Shown here one piece after another: positions 20,514 through 31,039 of a stretch of 32,088 bases of DNA. Made by a program: the position numbers and the translations under genes. Location of the stretch: NCBI GenBank assembly GCA_900155495.1, contig FTLJ01000166.1, positions 1-32,088 of the forward strand, in the 5' to 3' direction. The first letter of the stretch is position 1. Each line of letters begins with the position of its first letter. The notes under the pieces were generated by a model. The model saw nothing but the letters and a program-made list of their open reading frames with translations, was not told the origin of the DNA and ran no database searches. The stretch comes from Porogramme epimiltina. Taxonomy: Eukaryota; Basidiomycota; Agaricomycetes; Polyporales; Polyporaceae.

Positions 20514-23500
20514 ATGGAGCGGGAGGTGCAGCAGCTCGTGGAAATGGTCTGTATACCCGCTCTACGACTTACTGTGCCACATATGCTCACACACACGTTC
20601 CTAGGGCGCGAGCGTCGCGCAAGCGCGTGCGGCGCTGAAGCAACATAAGGACGTCATGGAGGCGGCCGAGCGCATCTTCGACGGTAGCTTTGACCACATT
20701 GTCGATGAAGATGGGGACGTAGAGATGGCCTCGTCGGAGAAGCCGCAGCAGAAGCCCAGGATGATGGTACGCGCCCCCGTTCTTGTTGCATTCACGCATG
20801 GACCTCACTGCGTATTCACGCGCCTAGACCCCGAACGACGACGACGACGACGACGATGATGACGGGGAGGTTGAGGACGACGGAGAGGACGGCGACGGTA
20901 CGTGGCTCATAATGCTGCAGCAGACGGGCGCTCACAGTGGCTGTAGACGAGGAGTACATTGACTACGACGACTCGGACTTCGAGGACAACGCGGGAGGGT
21001 CGAACGGTGCTGCGGTTGATCCATATGCGGGTGCGGATATCTGTTCTGGCTACCAGTGCGTTATATTGAGTGTGTACGCAGGTATCTTTTTCTCCAAGGA
21101 CCGGCGCGAAGAGGTTATTGAAGTGGAGGAAGAGCCGGAGATGCTCTCGATGTCGGGCTTTAATGACAAGATACCGCTGATGACGCAAGGTCAATGGATG
21201 AAGGGCTGCCCCGAAGGGGGCGAGCAGAGCTTCCTGTTCGGCCTGTACCAGGAACTCAGTTCGGGCGAGTGTCCTTGTCCACACGGCTGCGGCGCGACTG
21301 TTACGCGGAAGAAGAGCGATTTCTTCGCACTCTTCGTGAGTTTGCTAGGTACTCTATGCGTTGAAGGCTATATTCTGAACCCCGTTCAGCCCAATTTTCC
21401 GGCCTATGTCAAACACTTAGAGTCCATCGTACCCATGACATGTAGTCAATGCTCGAAGGCGTTCTGCTTTGCTTGCGGAGAGTCTAGCACGGCGAATCAC
21501 AGCAAAGTCCAGGCATCCCTCGACGTCGACATTTCGTTGTTCCACTGTGCAAATTTGCAAGGCGCCATCCTCGGCATTGGGCTCGCGATGCTTGAGAAGT
21601 CGTTCCTGGACGATGCTCTCGAAGTGAACGCTCCGAAGTCGAGCGATCGGACCTCTCGGAAGAGGCGAAAGATGGAAGCCCCTTCGCCGGTACACCCTTT
21701 ATTCCCGGCGGCGGATTTACATGATGATGAAGACGATGATGAAGACGGCTTCTACCAGTCCGTCGTCGTGCAAGGGAAGAAGCCTAAACTAGGCACGGGG
21801 TATGCGGGGGATGCTAGAGAAGACGTGCGACATAAGTCTTTCTCATTTGAGGTCTTTTCACTAAATGATTCGTGAGTAGATGTCGGGCCAGCTCGAAGCA
21901 CTGAACTTGCAGAAAGCGAAGGACGAAAAGCTAGCTACCTTGCTGAAGAACATCGGTACTTTCCTTCCATCAGTAAACAGAGAGGGTGGGGGACATGCCA
22001 GCGATTATCTCGTCCACCCCACGACATTGGCCCATCTTCGCCGACGCTTCAACTTTGTCAGTAGTCAACTGCTTCGCAATGACTCGCTCACAGACATGTC
22101 CGACCGCTCGGTGTTGTATTTCGAACTCTTCGAGTGGTTAGAGGTAATGGTGGTTTTCACTTCGAACCGAGCATCTCTCATCTTGTGGTGTAGACCATCT
22201 CTAGCCACGAAGCTCTGGCGAGCATGATGGCCATGCCGATCATGGTTGTGACGTCGGTCAAGACGATTGCTGGAAAGAAGCCTTCGCCCAAAGGTGCACC
22301 CCGTGTCCGCGAACGTACAATACTATATGAGGGCAGTTCTGGTCCCCGAGAGCTTCTGGAGGCTATCGTCATTCAGGCTCAAGCGGCACTGAAGGGCTTA
22401 GATGGCATGAAGACCGCTGAGCCTGAAACCGTGGAGATGTCGGAAGAACAGAAGCGCATGACGGCGGATGACAAGGGCAAGGGCAAGGAAGAGAGCGCTG
22501 GGGTGTCAGAAGACAACATGAAGCTGCTCAACTTCTGCCAGCGAATCGTCAACACGGCGAAGGCGATTGACCGTTCCCTTATCGAGACTAAAGGGAAAGC
22601 GTTCGTTGATCGCCTACACGCCGGCTTGCCGAAGATTCCAGTGTCGTCTTCGGACGGCGCACAAGCTGTACACGTTGATGCCGGCGAGACGGAAGAGAGT
22701 GCAATCGAGGCGTACATCAAGTGGGCGAACCGGGTCCGGTTCGAATACTGCGACTTGACAGTACCACAACCCGAGCCCCCTGCAGATCCGGAAGCCGACC
22801 CAACTCCGCATTTCAAGTTTTACTTCAACAACGAGGCGCGGATGCTGGCCAACTCTGACATTCCCAAACGATCTCTTGCGATCGCCAAGGAGGTAATGCC
22901 AGCCAGCGTGTTCGCACTTGGTTAATGTATGCCGATATTGACACGTCTTGGTCCAGCTCGCCGTTCTCACGACCAACCTGCCTGTTGCCTGGAACTCGTC
23001 CATCTTCCTTCGAGTCGACGAAACACGAGTGGACGTCATTAAGGCTCTTATCACTGGTCCAGAGGGTACCCCGTAAGCCATTTGATCTTTGTACAGTATC
23101 CCCGTGTTCCATAGCTCATATATCTATAGGTATTACAATGGATGGTGCGTAAATTTCGACGGCATGCTCTTGGTACATATACTTACCGTTTTGATAGCTA
23201 CTTGTTCGACGTCTTCCTCGGGCCTAACTACAACCAGTCGCCACCAAGTGTCAAATACATGACGGTAGGTCAAGTGGGGTGGTCTACGCAGCTAGTCCGA
23301 CTAACAATGAGTACACAGACAAATGGGGGCAAATTCCGGTTTAACCCGAACCTGTATGCGGTCAGTTGATCTTGATCAGTTTTTTCTCACTGGACGCGCT
23401 CATCTTTCGAATAGGACGGCAAAGTTTGCTTGTCCTTGCTAGGAACATGGTCTGGGCCAGGCTGGGTCTCGGGCAAGTCAACACTTCTGCAGGTCCTCAT

Positions 23501-23998
23501 CTCTATTCAGTCCATGATACTTTGCGATGAGCCGTACCTGAATGAGCCAGGGTGGGCAAACAGTGGGGGCACGCCTAAATCGGTCGCATGTCAGTAGGAA
23601 GGCATTCGTAATCCAGGAATACACGCTCATTATTCATACAGACTCTGCGAACATCCGACGAATGGTGGTAAAAACTGCGGTATGTCCCCTGTATCTCGGG
23701 TGAGAACGCGAGGATCTGACATTTGGTCTGGCAGATGCTGGGCAATCTGAAGGCACCTCCAGAGCCCTTTGCGGACGTCGTCCGCACGCATTTCCGCCTG
23801 AAGGCGCGCTCCATCATTGCCCAGCTGGATAAGTGGCTTTCTGATGATGACAGCGCGGCCACTATGGGCGATGGTGCGTCCCAGCAACAGCCTAAGGCAG
23901 TCGCCTCCACCAGCTCCAACGGGTTCGCGGAAGACGTTGCTGAATTGAAGGCGTTGCTGACGAAATTGCTCGCGGGTGACGAGGTCGGCAGTTCATGA
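20514..23998 (+). CDS. UBA - IBR-like zinc finger - BIRC6/UBE2O-type UBC protein, 905 aa
   Basis: Predicted ubiquitin-conjugating enzyme with ligase-like parts. Fifteen exons: 20514-20546, 20605-20766, 20828-20897, 20947-21030, 21082-21335, 21390-21824, 21880-22143, 22194-22892, 22957-23072, 23130-23144, 23198-23264, 23319-23360, 23415-23589, 23642-23679, 23735-23998; all phases close. Domains: UBA at about 3-44 ([20 protein letters not shown] ... AAERIFDG); an acidic tract with nine Asp in a row from GAC repeats; a Cys-rich IBR-like unit at 180-237 (CPCPHGC, then [14 protein letters not shown] and H237); a long helical middle; UBC core at about 660-830. The UBC core has [38 protein letters not shown] with catalytic Cys752, and [13 protein letters not shown], closely following human BIRC6. 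No BIR repeat is visible in this protein. The start is the first ATG and gives an intact UBA. Confidence 0.9.
20836..20863 (+). repeat. GAC/GAT trinucleotide run
   Basis: Six GAC codons, two GAT and a further GAC encode nine consecutive aspartates within exon 3 of the UBA-IBR-UBC gene. Length is likely to vary between strains. Confidence 0.7.
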
Positions 23999-24270
23999 TG
24001 GCTGGAGCTGTTCTGGAACCCTTGTTGTGCAAGTGTATGAGTTATCTCGCGGGCAAAGACGTTTATGTGGCATACATAGTGTACTATATCAATACATTTC
24101 TCTCTATAGAGCTCGCATTGGTTCTTGCGATAATGACACAAGTTCCGGGGAGCACTTGGCACGCATCCTGTTGAAACTCATCGTGTTAAGCATTATAGTG
24201 CAAGAAACTAGTGTTGGCGGCTCACCCCATTTAAGATTCTACATAAGTAGAACAACCGTGTTGCGGATCT

Positions 24271-25860
24271 CTAAGGGAGATCGTCGAAGTCTTCCTCTCC
24301 CAATATGATACCGCGATCGCGCACTTGCGGGAAGATATGGTCGAGGTATTCGTAGGCTTTCTCCCGTAACTCCTTGGGCCATCGGTTCCCGGCGACGTAC
24401 AACCGGGTGACCACATTCGAATACGGAGGGAGGGAAGCCAAGTCCATATCCTTTAGGGGCGACGCGTCCGGGAGCGGGATGAATAGAGAGTGAAGGTGTA
24501 CACAGCGCTTAGTGAGGAGCGGGAGACCTGTGATGGAGAACGTTGGAGACATGCCGCCGTTGATGACAAAAGGCAAGTGCAGTGTGCGAAGCCCAGGCCA
24601 CGCTTCGGCGATGCGACTCATGTCGGCGTCGGTGATGATGCAAGGGGTCTCGAATCGAAACGCGATCGCGACGCGCGTGAGGGCGCGGAGGGTATACAAC
24701 GGGGCGAAGAAATCCGCGAACGAACGCGCAGTGGGGATGGGAGGGTCGATTTCGTCCTCCGAGAAGTCGTCGAGGTCGTCGATGTGAAGTGTAAGGTTGC
24801 GAAGAGACGAGGTGAAGCGCTCCGCGATGAGTGTGATGCATTGCTTGACAGGGGCATCGACAAGCTCCATGGAAGCGGTCAGAGCAGATAGCTTTGGAGC
24901 GTGCATCGAATTGATGATGATGCCGACCACATGAGGAGAGGACTCGAGTCTCATCTCTGTTACTTCTGGTAGCATAATATCGGGGATGCCCTGGAACATG
25001 CTCTCCGCGTCCTCAGGGATTAGGGTGACTTTGAGCTTCTGCAAACGTTCGAGCGGGCTGCATGCCAGGCCGATGACCGCAGGGTCCTTGATATCTCTCA
25101 AAGTAAGAGAGAGTACGTCCTTGAAGGCAGGAATTGACTTCATAGCATAGGAGTAGCCTATATGAATGTCTAGGTGCTCTATTCGAGGCGCGCGAGCGTA
25201 GATTAGCCGAAGAGCCGCGGCAGTAGTGTAGTCTCCAGGGTCGTCAGTCGCTGTGAATGTGGTGGAAACAGGGGAGAGGTCGCTGCCGAAGTCGAAGGTG
25301 ACGTTCTTGAGCATTGGTGACAGAAACAGCACAAAGGCGGCTGAGTATTCGGTGGGATGTGACCAGTGCAAGCTGGTTAAACGAGGAAATAAAGGTTGTC
25401 CGCCCGTTTGATCCGATAGTGTCGCGGCAGTGACACCGTCAATACGTTCGCCGAAGGATTTGTAGCTTCGCACGAGGTTCGCATAGAATAAGAAGCGGCG
25501 CCATTCTGTATCGTCTATGGAGCCGCACATGACCTAACAAAGAGCGTTATAGTCACAATAGTGTCGGAAAGAAAAGCAAGTACCCACGTAGTGTCTGTAA
25601 CTGAGGTTTGTCTCGCCGTCTTGGCCAATTATGCGTTTGACTGACGTTTTCAAGAGGGAGAATAGATGTTCAACGCCGATAAGCTCCTCCCAGAGAACTT
25701 CCAACGCAGGGCCTGAGATTGCCCGTGCTACGCGAGCACAACTAGCCAAAGCTTCTTGCCTGTCCGCACTTTGCTTCATAATTTCGCGTACAATCTCTGA
25801 TATTGACCACATTGGATGGGGACATCTTGGCTGGCCATTGGCATGCCATGTCGTTGTCAT
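24271..25860 (-). CDS. F-box / leucine-rich-type protein, different subfamily, 511 aa
   Basis: Probable SCF substrate receptor. Exon 1 is 25860-25588 (91 codons), the intron 25587-25534 (GTGGGT...TTAG, 54 nt), exon 2 25533-24271. The N-terminal F-box-like segment (about 17-62) has ISEIVREIMKQSADRQEALA, then CARVARAISGPALEVLWEEL, the arrangement common in Agaricomycete F-box families (conserved helix, Cys-x-Arg-Val, then ALxxLWxxL). Exon 2 opens DTEWRRFLFYANLVRSYKSF and continues as irregular leucine-rich strands (LFPRLTSLHWSHP, LRNLTLHIDDLDDFSEDEI, WPGLRTLHLPFVINGG) with a C-terminal helix of a likely LRR cap. It has no DGG-x-TGCSLS block, so it is not part of the tandem family on the + strand. 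It converges with the UBC gene, 272 bases between stops. Confidence 0.82.
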
Positions 25861-26154
25861 AGGTACTTCATAAAGTGTTGGCGGTCAGCTTTTGTTTGTT
25901 CGAAGATGAGCTCACCTTCACTGTGATGAGAGCTGAATGGACAGGGACCACAGACACGACTAGAGGAGCCTAATGTGACGTACCGTGTGGTGGTAACTGA
26001 GAATCAAGTTCTCGGAATGCCACTTAGGGTCACTTTTGTGGAAATATCCGAGGCGAGCTGACTAAGCGAGCCTTGTCCTGATCGCTGTCCTGTCCTGACT
26101 CTAGGCCATATACCCCTACTTTTCAAAGAAACCCACATCGCAACTTATCGGAGG
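25861..26154. other. Intergenic between divergent F-box genes
   Basis: 294 bases between the minus-strand F-box gene and the first copy of the plus-strand array. A weak partial match to the array's shared upstream element (TCCGAGGCGAGCTGACTAA, 26047-26065) lies about 90 bases before the proposed start at 26155. Nothing else was seen. Confidence 0.35.
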
Positions 26155-27342
26155 ATGCAGACGAAAATGGTGCCGGAACCTAACCAGGCGAGATAATTCA
26201 TCGGGTTGTAGTCAGTGATTGAATATTGACCCATTACTATTCGTGCGCTGGCACGCTATTAGGCAATAGGATTGACACTCGTGTCTTTACCTACGGAGAT
26301 CCTCTTGCAAATCTTCGTATCAGCCTGTACCGATCAGGGCCGTACCGGCTATTCTCTCTCCGCTACATCCAAGTTTATAAGAGAAGCATCCCGCGCAGCC
26401 CGCTTCAACACTGTCGCCATTCGGTTCACTTACCCCCGGCAACTCGCGTGTTTCTTGGCCTGCTTCTTAGCCCAGCAGACCCATGCCACCGCAACCCAAT
26501 CTGCAACACCCATTATTCGCCATCTATTTCTCAGCTCCGGGATGCGCCAGTTAGTGCGCACTAGTTACCCCGATGATCCCAACGACAACCCAGAATTGCG
26601 GAGGCTCAACCGAGAGATCACAATGCTTATGGAAGTTGCCTCACATACTCTCTTCACCCTTGCACTCGTCCACGATGTTCACCAGAACCAAATGTTCGAA
26701 CGTCCTTTACCAAACATTCTCGGGCAAATTAGCTTCCCCCTGCTCAAGGAAATAACCATCATTGGCGGAAATACCCCTTTCAGCTTACTCCAGCCCTTGA
26801 ATTCTGGTGCAACGCACGATTCTAAAACGATCTCGTCGATCACAATCCACCCTCCATTCCCCCGCCTAACACATCTCCACATGAGACGGTGCTCCACAGC
26901 TTATGACCTCTCAGGTTGGATGCTTCGGGCCCCGAATCTCACCCACATCCGCATAAGTGACATCTTTCCTTCCCCACGTGTCATGCAACTTCTATCTGAT
27001 ATTAAAATTGTCTTGGGTGCGTTCACGGCACCTTCAGCATCTGTAGAGCTTCAATGCTCATCACATTTCCTCCACTTAGGGACGCCGGATGTGTCGCTTG
27101 AGTCCAGCGAACTCTGTAGCAATATCCTGGAATCATTCTTGGTTCAGCCATGTCGACCTCCGCCAGAGGCCACGGGACGCAGCGCGCAGAGGAGATATGC
27201 AAAACTCCTCTCTGACCTCGCGAGCGTACAACGTCAAGTAGGCCCCCGCTGTCTGCTTCTTCCGCACGAAGACGTGAGACTAGGACCCGTCTGTGAATTC
27301 GAAGATCGCATTACAGGGGGTGCTGGATGCTGGACGGGTTAA
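26155..27342 (+). CDS. F-box-like domain protein, array copy 1, 370 aa
   Basis: Probable SCF substrate receptor. Exon 2 (26263-27342) is secure; exon 1 (26155-26187, 11 codons ending in CAG) is proposed because the F-box frame has no usable ATG and the sister genes have a tiny first exon. That requires a GC donor (CAG then GCGAGA at 26188) and the acceptor CTATTAG at 26262. The F-box-like segment is LPTEILLQIFVSACTDQG then GYSLSATSKFIREASRAARF. Shared blocks: IIRHLFLSSGM, HTLFTLALVHD, FPLLKEITIIGG, FPRLTHLHMRRC, APNLTHIRISD, FLVQPCRPPPEA and a C-terminal GGAGCW. It lacks the intron found before the LIQPC block in copy 3. Codon use is visibly more AT-rich than in the copy at 3445. If exon 1 is wrong, this may be a gene with a broken 5' end. 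Confidence 0.65.
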
Positions 27343-27702
27343 AGGTTACGATGGAGAGTTGCTAGGAACTTTCCATATAGATATATAGGTTAGCGGTGAA
27401 TGTCCGCGTTGTGATCTACCGCCCAGTATTGATCGTTCTATCCAGGAAATTAGACTTCTTCTGCCCTTCTCCGGGATCCTGGCGAGATGCTGAACAGAAT
27501 GATTTCATCTACTTGGCTGTGCAGGGACTGTTATCTGAACATCGTGACAGTCACTAGGCTTCGGTTCCGACTGTATTGACTTCCGCAGCAGATGGTCAGA
27601 TGACTCCCCCGAAGCCCACGGATGCTAAAAGGACTTTTCACTGACACATCCAGCGACTGTTCGAGACACTTTTCTGCTAGCGACGTCCACTACAGCGCAA
27701 GC
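27343..27702. other. Intergenic between array copies 1 and 2
   Basis: 360 bases; holds the 3' flank of copy 1 and the upstream region of copy 2, including the shared element listed at 27581-27606. No gene was seen. Confidence 0.4.
27581..27606 (+). promoter_or_regulatory. Shared upstream element of F-box array, copy 2
   Basis: TTCCGCAG at 27581-27588 followed by TGACTC at 27601-27606, about 120 bases before the start at 27703. The same pair occurs upstream of copies 3 and 4. TGACTC resembles a bZIP (Gcn4/AP-1-like) half of TGACTCA; binding is not shown. Confidence 0.5.
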
Positions 27703-28942
27703 ATGCACCCAAGAAGCTATTGTACTATTCCTGGTCACCAAGTGGGTGGATACACTACTATTGCCGGTTAATCTCTTTTCTCACTGGAAATTCTAGCCCG
27801 ACAGCCTAGCCACCATCTCCTTCCCTGTGGAGGTCCTACAGGCCATCTTCATTATGGCATGCACCGACGGTGGATCAACGGGATGCTCACTTTCCCTTAC
27901 ATCGAAATTCGTTGCAGCTGCTTGCCGTCCCGCACGCTTCACAACGGTCAGCATCGCCCCACGTAGCCACGATGACGCATCGCTCTCGCAATTCCTCGAC
28001 TGTATCATCAAAGAGCGCGCGCGTGCTGTCTCCACCGGTTCAGCAGCACCCCGTGTTCGCCATCTCTTCCTCGCTGCCTGCAAGAGTCCGCCGGAGGACA
28101 GCGATTGGTCACCACTAAACGAGGACACCGACCCTATAGACGACAGACCCGGGCCCCCAACTTTTCACGAGAATATCGATTCACTTTTAGAGTTGGTGTC
28201 CCCCGACCTGCATACCCTCGCACTCATCAGCAGCCGCTGGGGCCGACTTGGGTTCCCTCCTTCTCTCGTACACAAGCCCTTCCCGCAGCTCCGCGAGCTC
28301 ACCGTCATAGACCACTTTGGCCAGCTCGGGTTCGCTCCCGTGCCCCTGTATAGAGGGCCTTCTCAGGGCTCCCCCGAGAACATTCGAGAACCGACATTAT
28401 ACCCACGCCTCGAGCGGCTGAGTATGTTGGGGACCGCACACACGATGGACTTACCTCGGTGGAGCCGCCGCGCCCCGCAGTTGACGCATCTCCGCATCGC
28501 ACATCTACAAGAGTACGTAATGGAGTCCGTGATAGACATCCTGCAGTGTCGCGTAAAAGGTGCGTCCCATGACCCTCAAGGTGCGAATGTGAGCATGCGA
28601 ATGCTTACACTTACTTTGACAGCGCCCACCCAGAACTTCTCTTCCAGCCAAACGGATCATACACAGGACTTTCCTCGCCTTAAGGTGCTGTTGATACAGC
28701 CGTGCCGGCCACCAGCACCGGGCGCACGATGTGGAAACATATACATACAGTACTCCACATTCTGTGACAGGTTGAGAACCCTGCATCGTGCCTCGGCATT
28801 TCCGTGGGCCCTTGTTCCCGCCTGGAAAACCTCGCAGCCTATGTTCCAAGAGGAAGAGGAAGCGCGCCGGGACTGGTTCAACCGCGTCGAGGGCGGGGAA
28901 GGTTGTTGGAAGGTGGACGAGAAGTGGATCTATAAGGCGTAA
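27703..28942 (+). CDS. F-box-like domain protein, array copy 2, 394 aa
   Basis: Probable SCF substrate receptor. Exon 1 is 27703-27741 (13 codons, MHPRSYCTIPGHQ), the intron 27742-27796 (GTGGGT...TTCTAG, 55 nt), exon 2 27797-28942 in phase 0. The F-box-like segment (about 22-65) reads FPVEVLQAIFIMACTDGG then TGCSLSLTSKFVAAACRPAR. Conserved blocks follow in order: APRVRHLFLAAC, LVSPDLHTLALIS, FPQLRELTVIDHFGQLGFAP, YPRLERLSMLG, APQLTHLRIAHLQ, LKVLLIQPCRPPAPGARCGN, a SAFPWALVPAW strand and the C-terminal GGEGCWKVDEKWIYKA. This is the most complete and regular copy of the family here and a good reference for the others. The start is chosen because the exon joins in phase 0 and parallels exon 1 of the sister genes. 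Confidence 0.82.
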
Positions 28943-29246
28943 TGAACGGTCGGTCGATGCGGATGGGGATGTTGGAGTACTTGAGTGTCGCTAACAGCCT
29001 CTATAATCGCATTCCCTTAGGATATCACGGTTGATACCCACAGAGCGGGTATCTAAGTGTTCTGCCTCCGTCCGGTGCCGGTGTCAATACTAGGTTCCGC
29101 AGTGTTCAGGTGACTCAGTTTACACGTCGTTGCAAAGAGAAATGCATAGGTTTTCTCCCCAACTTCCACTACACAACTCAAGCCAGATTGTTATCGTACT
29201 GTGTTGTGGCTTCCGGCCCCCGAATACTCTCTATATGTGGAAACTT
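28943..29246. other. Intergenic between array copies 2 and 3
   Basis: 304 bases with the 3' flank of copy 2 and the promoter of copy 3. The block 29059-29102 is homologous to 30865-30908 upstream of copy 4. Confidence 0.45.
29059..29118 (+). promoter_or_regulatory. Shared upstream element of F-box array, copy 3
   Basis: A 44-base block (29059-29102) ending in TTCCGCAG, then TGACTCAG at 29111-29118, about 150 bases upstream of the start at 29247. The block matches 34 of 44 bases of the region upstream of copy 4 without gaps (counted by eye). Confidence 0.6.
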
Positions 29247-30610
29247 ATGAAGAAAGGAAGCGCCTATGATCGAGGCAACAAGGTAAGCGCTTCATCGGTA
29301 CTCCTTGCACTGGTTGCTGAACACCGATGGCAACTATCCCACATGACCAGCTAAACACCAGTATAACCTCCCTGGCAACCGAGATCCTAGAAGACATATT
29401 CGCTCTTGCATGCACCGACGGTGGGTTCACCGGATGCTCCCTCTCGCGCACCTCCAAGTTCGTCCGAGCCGTCTCCCGCTCCGTACGCTTCGCCTCGGTC
29501 TATATTGCCCCACGCGATCCCGACGACGCACAGCTCTCGCAGTTTCTGGCCTGCTTCTCCCAGGAGCGCGCACACGCGACCGCGACCAACGCTCCCATCC
29601 CCCATGTTCACCACCTCTTCCTCGCCGCCTTCCTGAACGAGTCCAAGTCCCGCCGCTGGCCGTGGTCGCGTAGGCGGTCGACAAAAGTCCGCGTGGACGA
29701 CGGCTCCGCCCCCGGCCAAACGCCCGACTTCGCAGGGGACGTCACAGCGCTCGTGGAGCTCGTCGCGCCGGACCTGCGCACGCTCGCGCTCGTCAACAAC
29801 TCACTCGAACTGCCCCCCTCACTCGCGAATGCGCCGCGCTTCCCGCAGCTTCGCGAGTTCACCATCGTCGACCCACACGGGCAGCTCGAGTTCGCTCCAG
29901 CACCCTGCCACCGGATGATCCAGCCGGCGTCAGAGGGTGTGGTGGCGGATGGCGAGGAGGTACAACCTCGCTTCCCACTTTTGGAGCGTCTGAACATGTT
30001 GGGATGCCGGGAGGTGCTGGACCTGCGTCGTTGGACCAACATGGCGCCGCGGCTGACACACCTCCGCATCTCGCACTTGGACCCGTTCGGGTGCGAAATG
30101 GTATACCAGGTTTTAGAATCGTTCCACCAGGCCGCCGGTGAGTGTCCTGTGCGGCTCGCGTCCCCGTAATCCGAGAAGGACAGCTAACTTTGGCATCCTT
30201 GGACAGAACCTGGACAAGGAGGCGGGCTGAAGTTGTCTCATTTCAACATGCTGATAATACAACTGTGCCCGCCGCCACCTCCCCATCCGTGGTGCGCTAC
30301 CGTTGACCTACAGTACCTAGCGTCCCATAACCGATTACGCGAGTTACACCACGCGTCAACACGTCCGTGGGCCCTTGTGCCGGCTTGGAACACGTCCAGG
30401 CCTATATACGAGGAAGGGGACCTGGCACTGCAGTACTGGAGGGACCAACTTGACGGCGGGGAGGGGTGTTGGAAGATGGACGAGAAATGGATCTCACGTC
30501 AAGCGTTGTCGCCTTTGCTATACTCGCGCAATTGGCAACGAGGACTAAACAACCGGGACACTTCTTCTCGATTCTGGTCAGGAATCCGGGATAAAGGACA
30601 CTCTGGTTGA
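29247..30610 (+). CDS. F-box-like domain protein, array copy 3, 408 aa
   Basis: Probable SCF substrate receptor. Exon 1 is 29247-29282 (12 codons, MKKGSAYDRGNK), the intron 29283-29350 (GTAAGC...GACCAG, 68 nt), exon 2 29351-30137, the intron 30138-30206 (GTGAGT...GGACAG, with CTAAC branch), exon 3 30207-30610. The F-box-like segment (about 19-62) reads LATEILEDIFALACTDGG then TGCSLSRTSKFVRAVSRSVR. Later blocks: IPHVHHLFLAAF, ELVAPDLRTLALVN, FPQLREFTIVDPHGQLEFAP, FPLLERLNMLG, APRLTHLRISHLD, MLIIQLCPPPPPHPW and GGEGCWKMDEKWI, then about 38 extra residues not found in copy 2. An alternative start is the in-frame ATG at 29327 if the first intron is not used; the spliced form is preferred because copy 4 has the same 12-codon exon and 68-nt intron. 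Confidence 0.8.
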
Positions 30611-31039
30611 ACTTGTTGCCAACGCCCCTGTACAAGCCTTTCGCACCTTGAGAACAATGAGTACGTCAAATTGAAGACCTGTAACATGCTCGTAAGCCCG
30701 TCTAGCCCGTAGTCCGTTCTTTACTACACTTCACAAATGTCCCTAGCTAGCACGGTATCTCGCCTACTCGGAGCGCGGACTCACATGTACGGGTAGATCA
30801 ACAGTATCGCGACTCAGACGAACTTTGAGTGTTCTCAGCTTGGAAACTATGCAAGCACCAAGGCGTTCCGTTTCTGTCCGGTACCTGTGCCGATATTAAG
30901 TTCCGCAGCGTCAAATGACTCGCACTGAACATAAGGGAATGTATTATGAGGGTTCTCCCTGTCCCCCACCACCCGACCTCTCAACTTCAACCCTGGCCGT
31001 CATCTTATTGCATTGTATTTTCCGGTTCTCGAGTTCCTT
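30611..31039. other. Intergenic between array copies 3 and 4
   Basis: 429 bases: 3' flank of copy 3 and the duplicated promoter of copy 4 (30865-30921). No gene was seen; the small open frames are not supported. Confidence 0.45.
30865..30921 (+). promoter_or_regulatory. Shared upstream element of F-box array, copy 4
   Basis: A 44-base block (30865-30908) ending in TTCCGCAG, then TGACTC at 30916-30921, about 120-175 bases before the start at 31040. It aligns without gaps to the block upstream of copy 3. Confidence 0.6.

Noticed and set aside
24490..24891. Plus-strand frame of 133 codons
   Set aside because: Antisense to the F-box/leucine-rich gene, charged and low in complexity.
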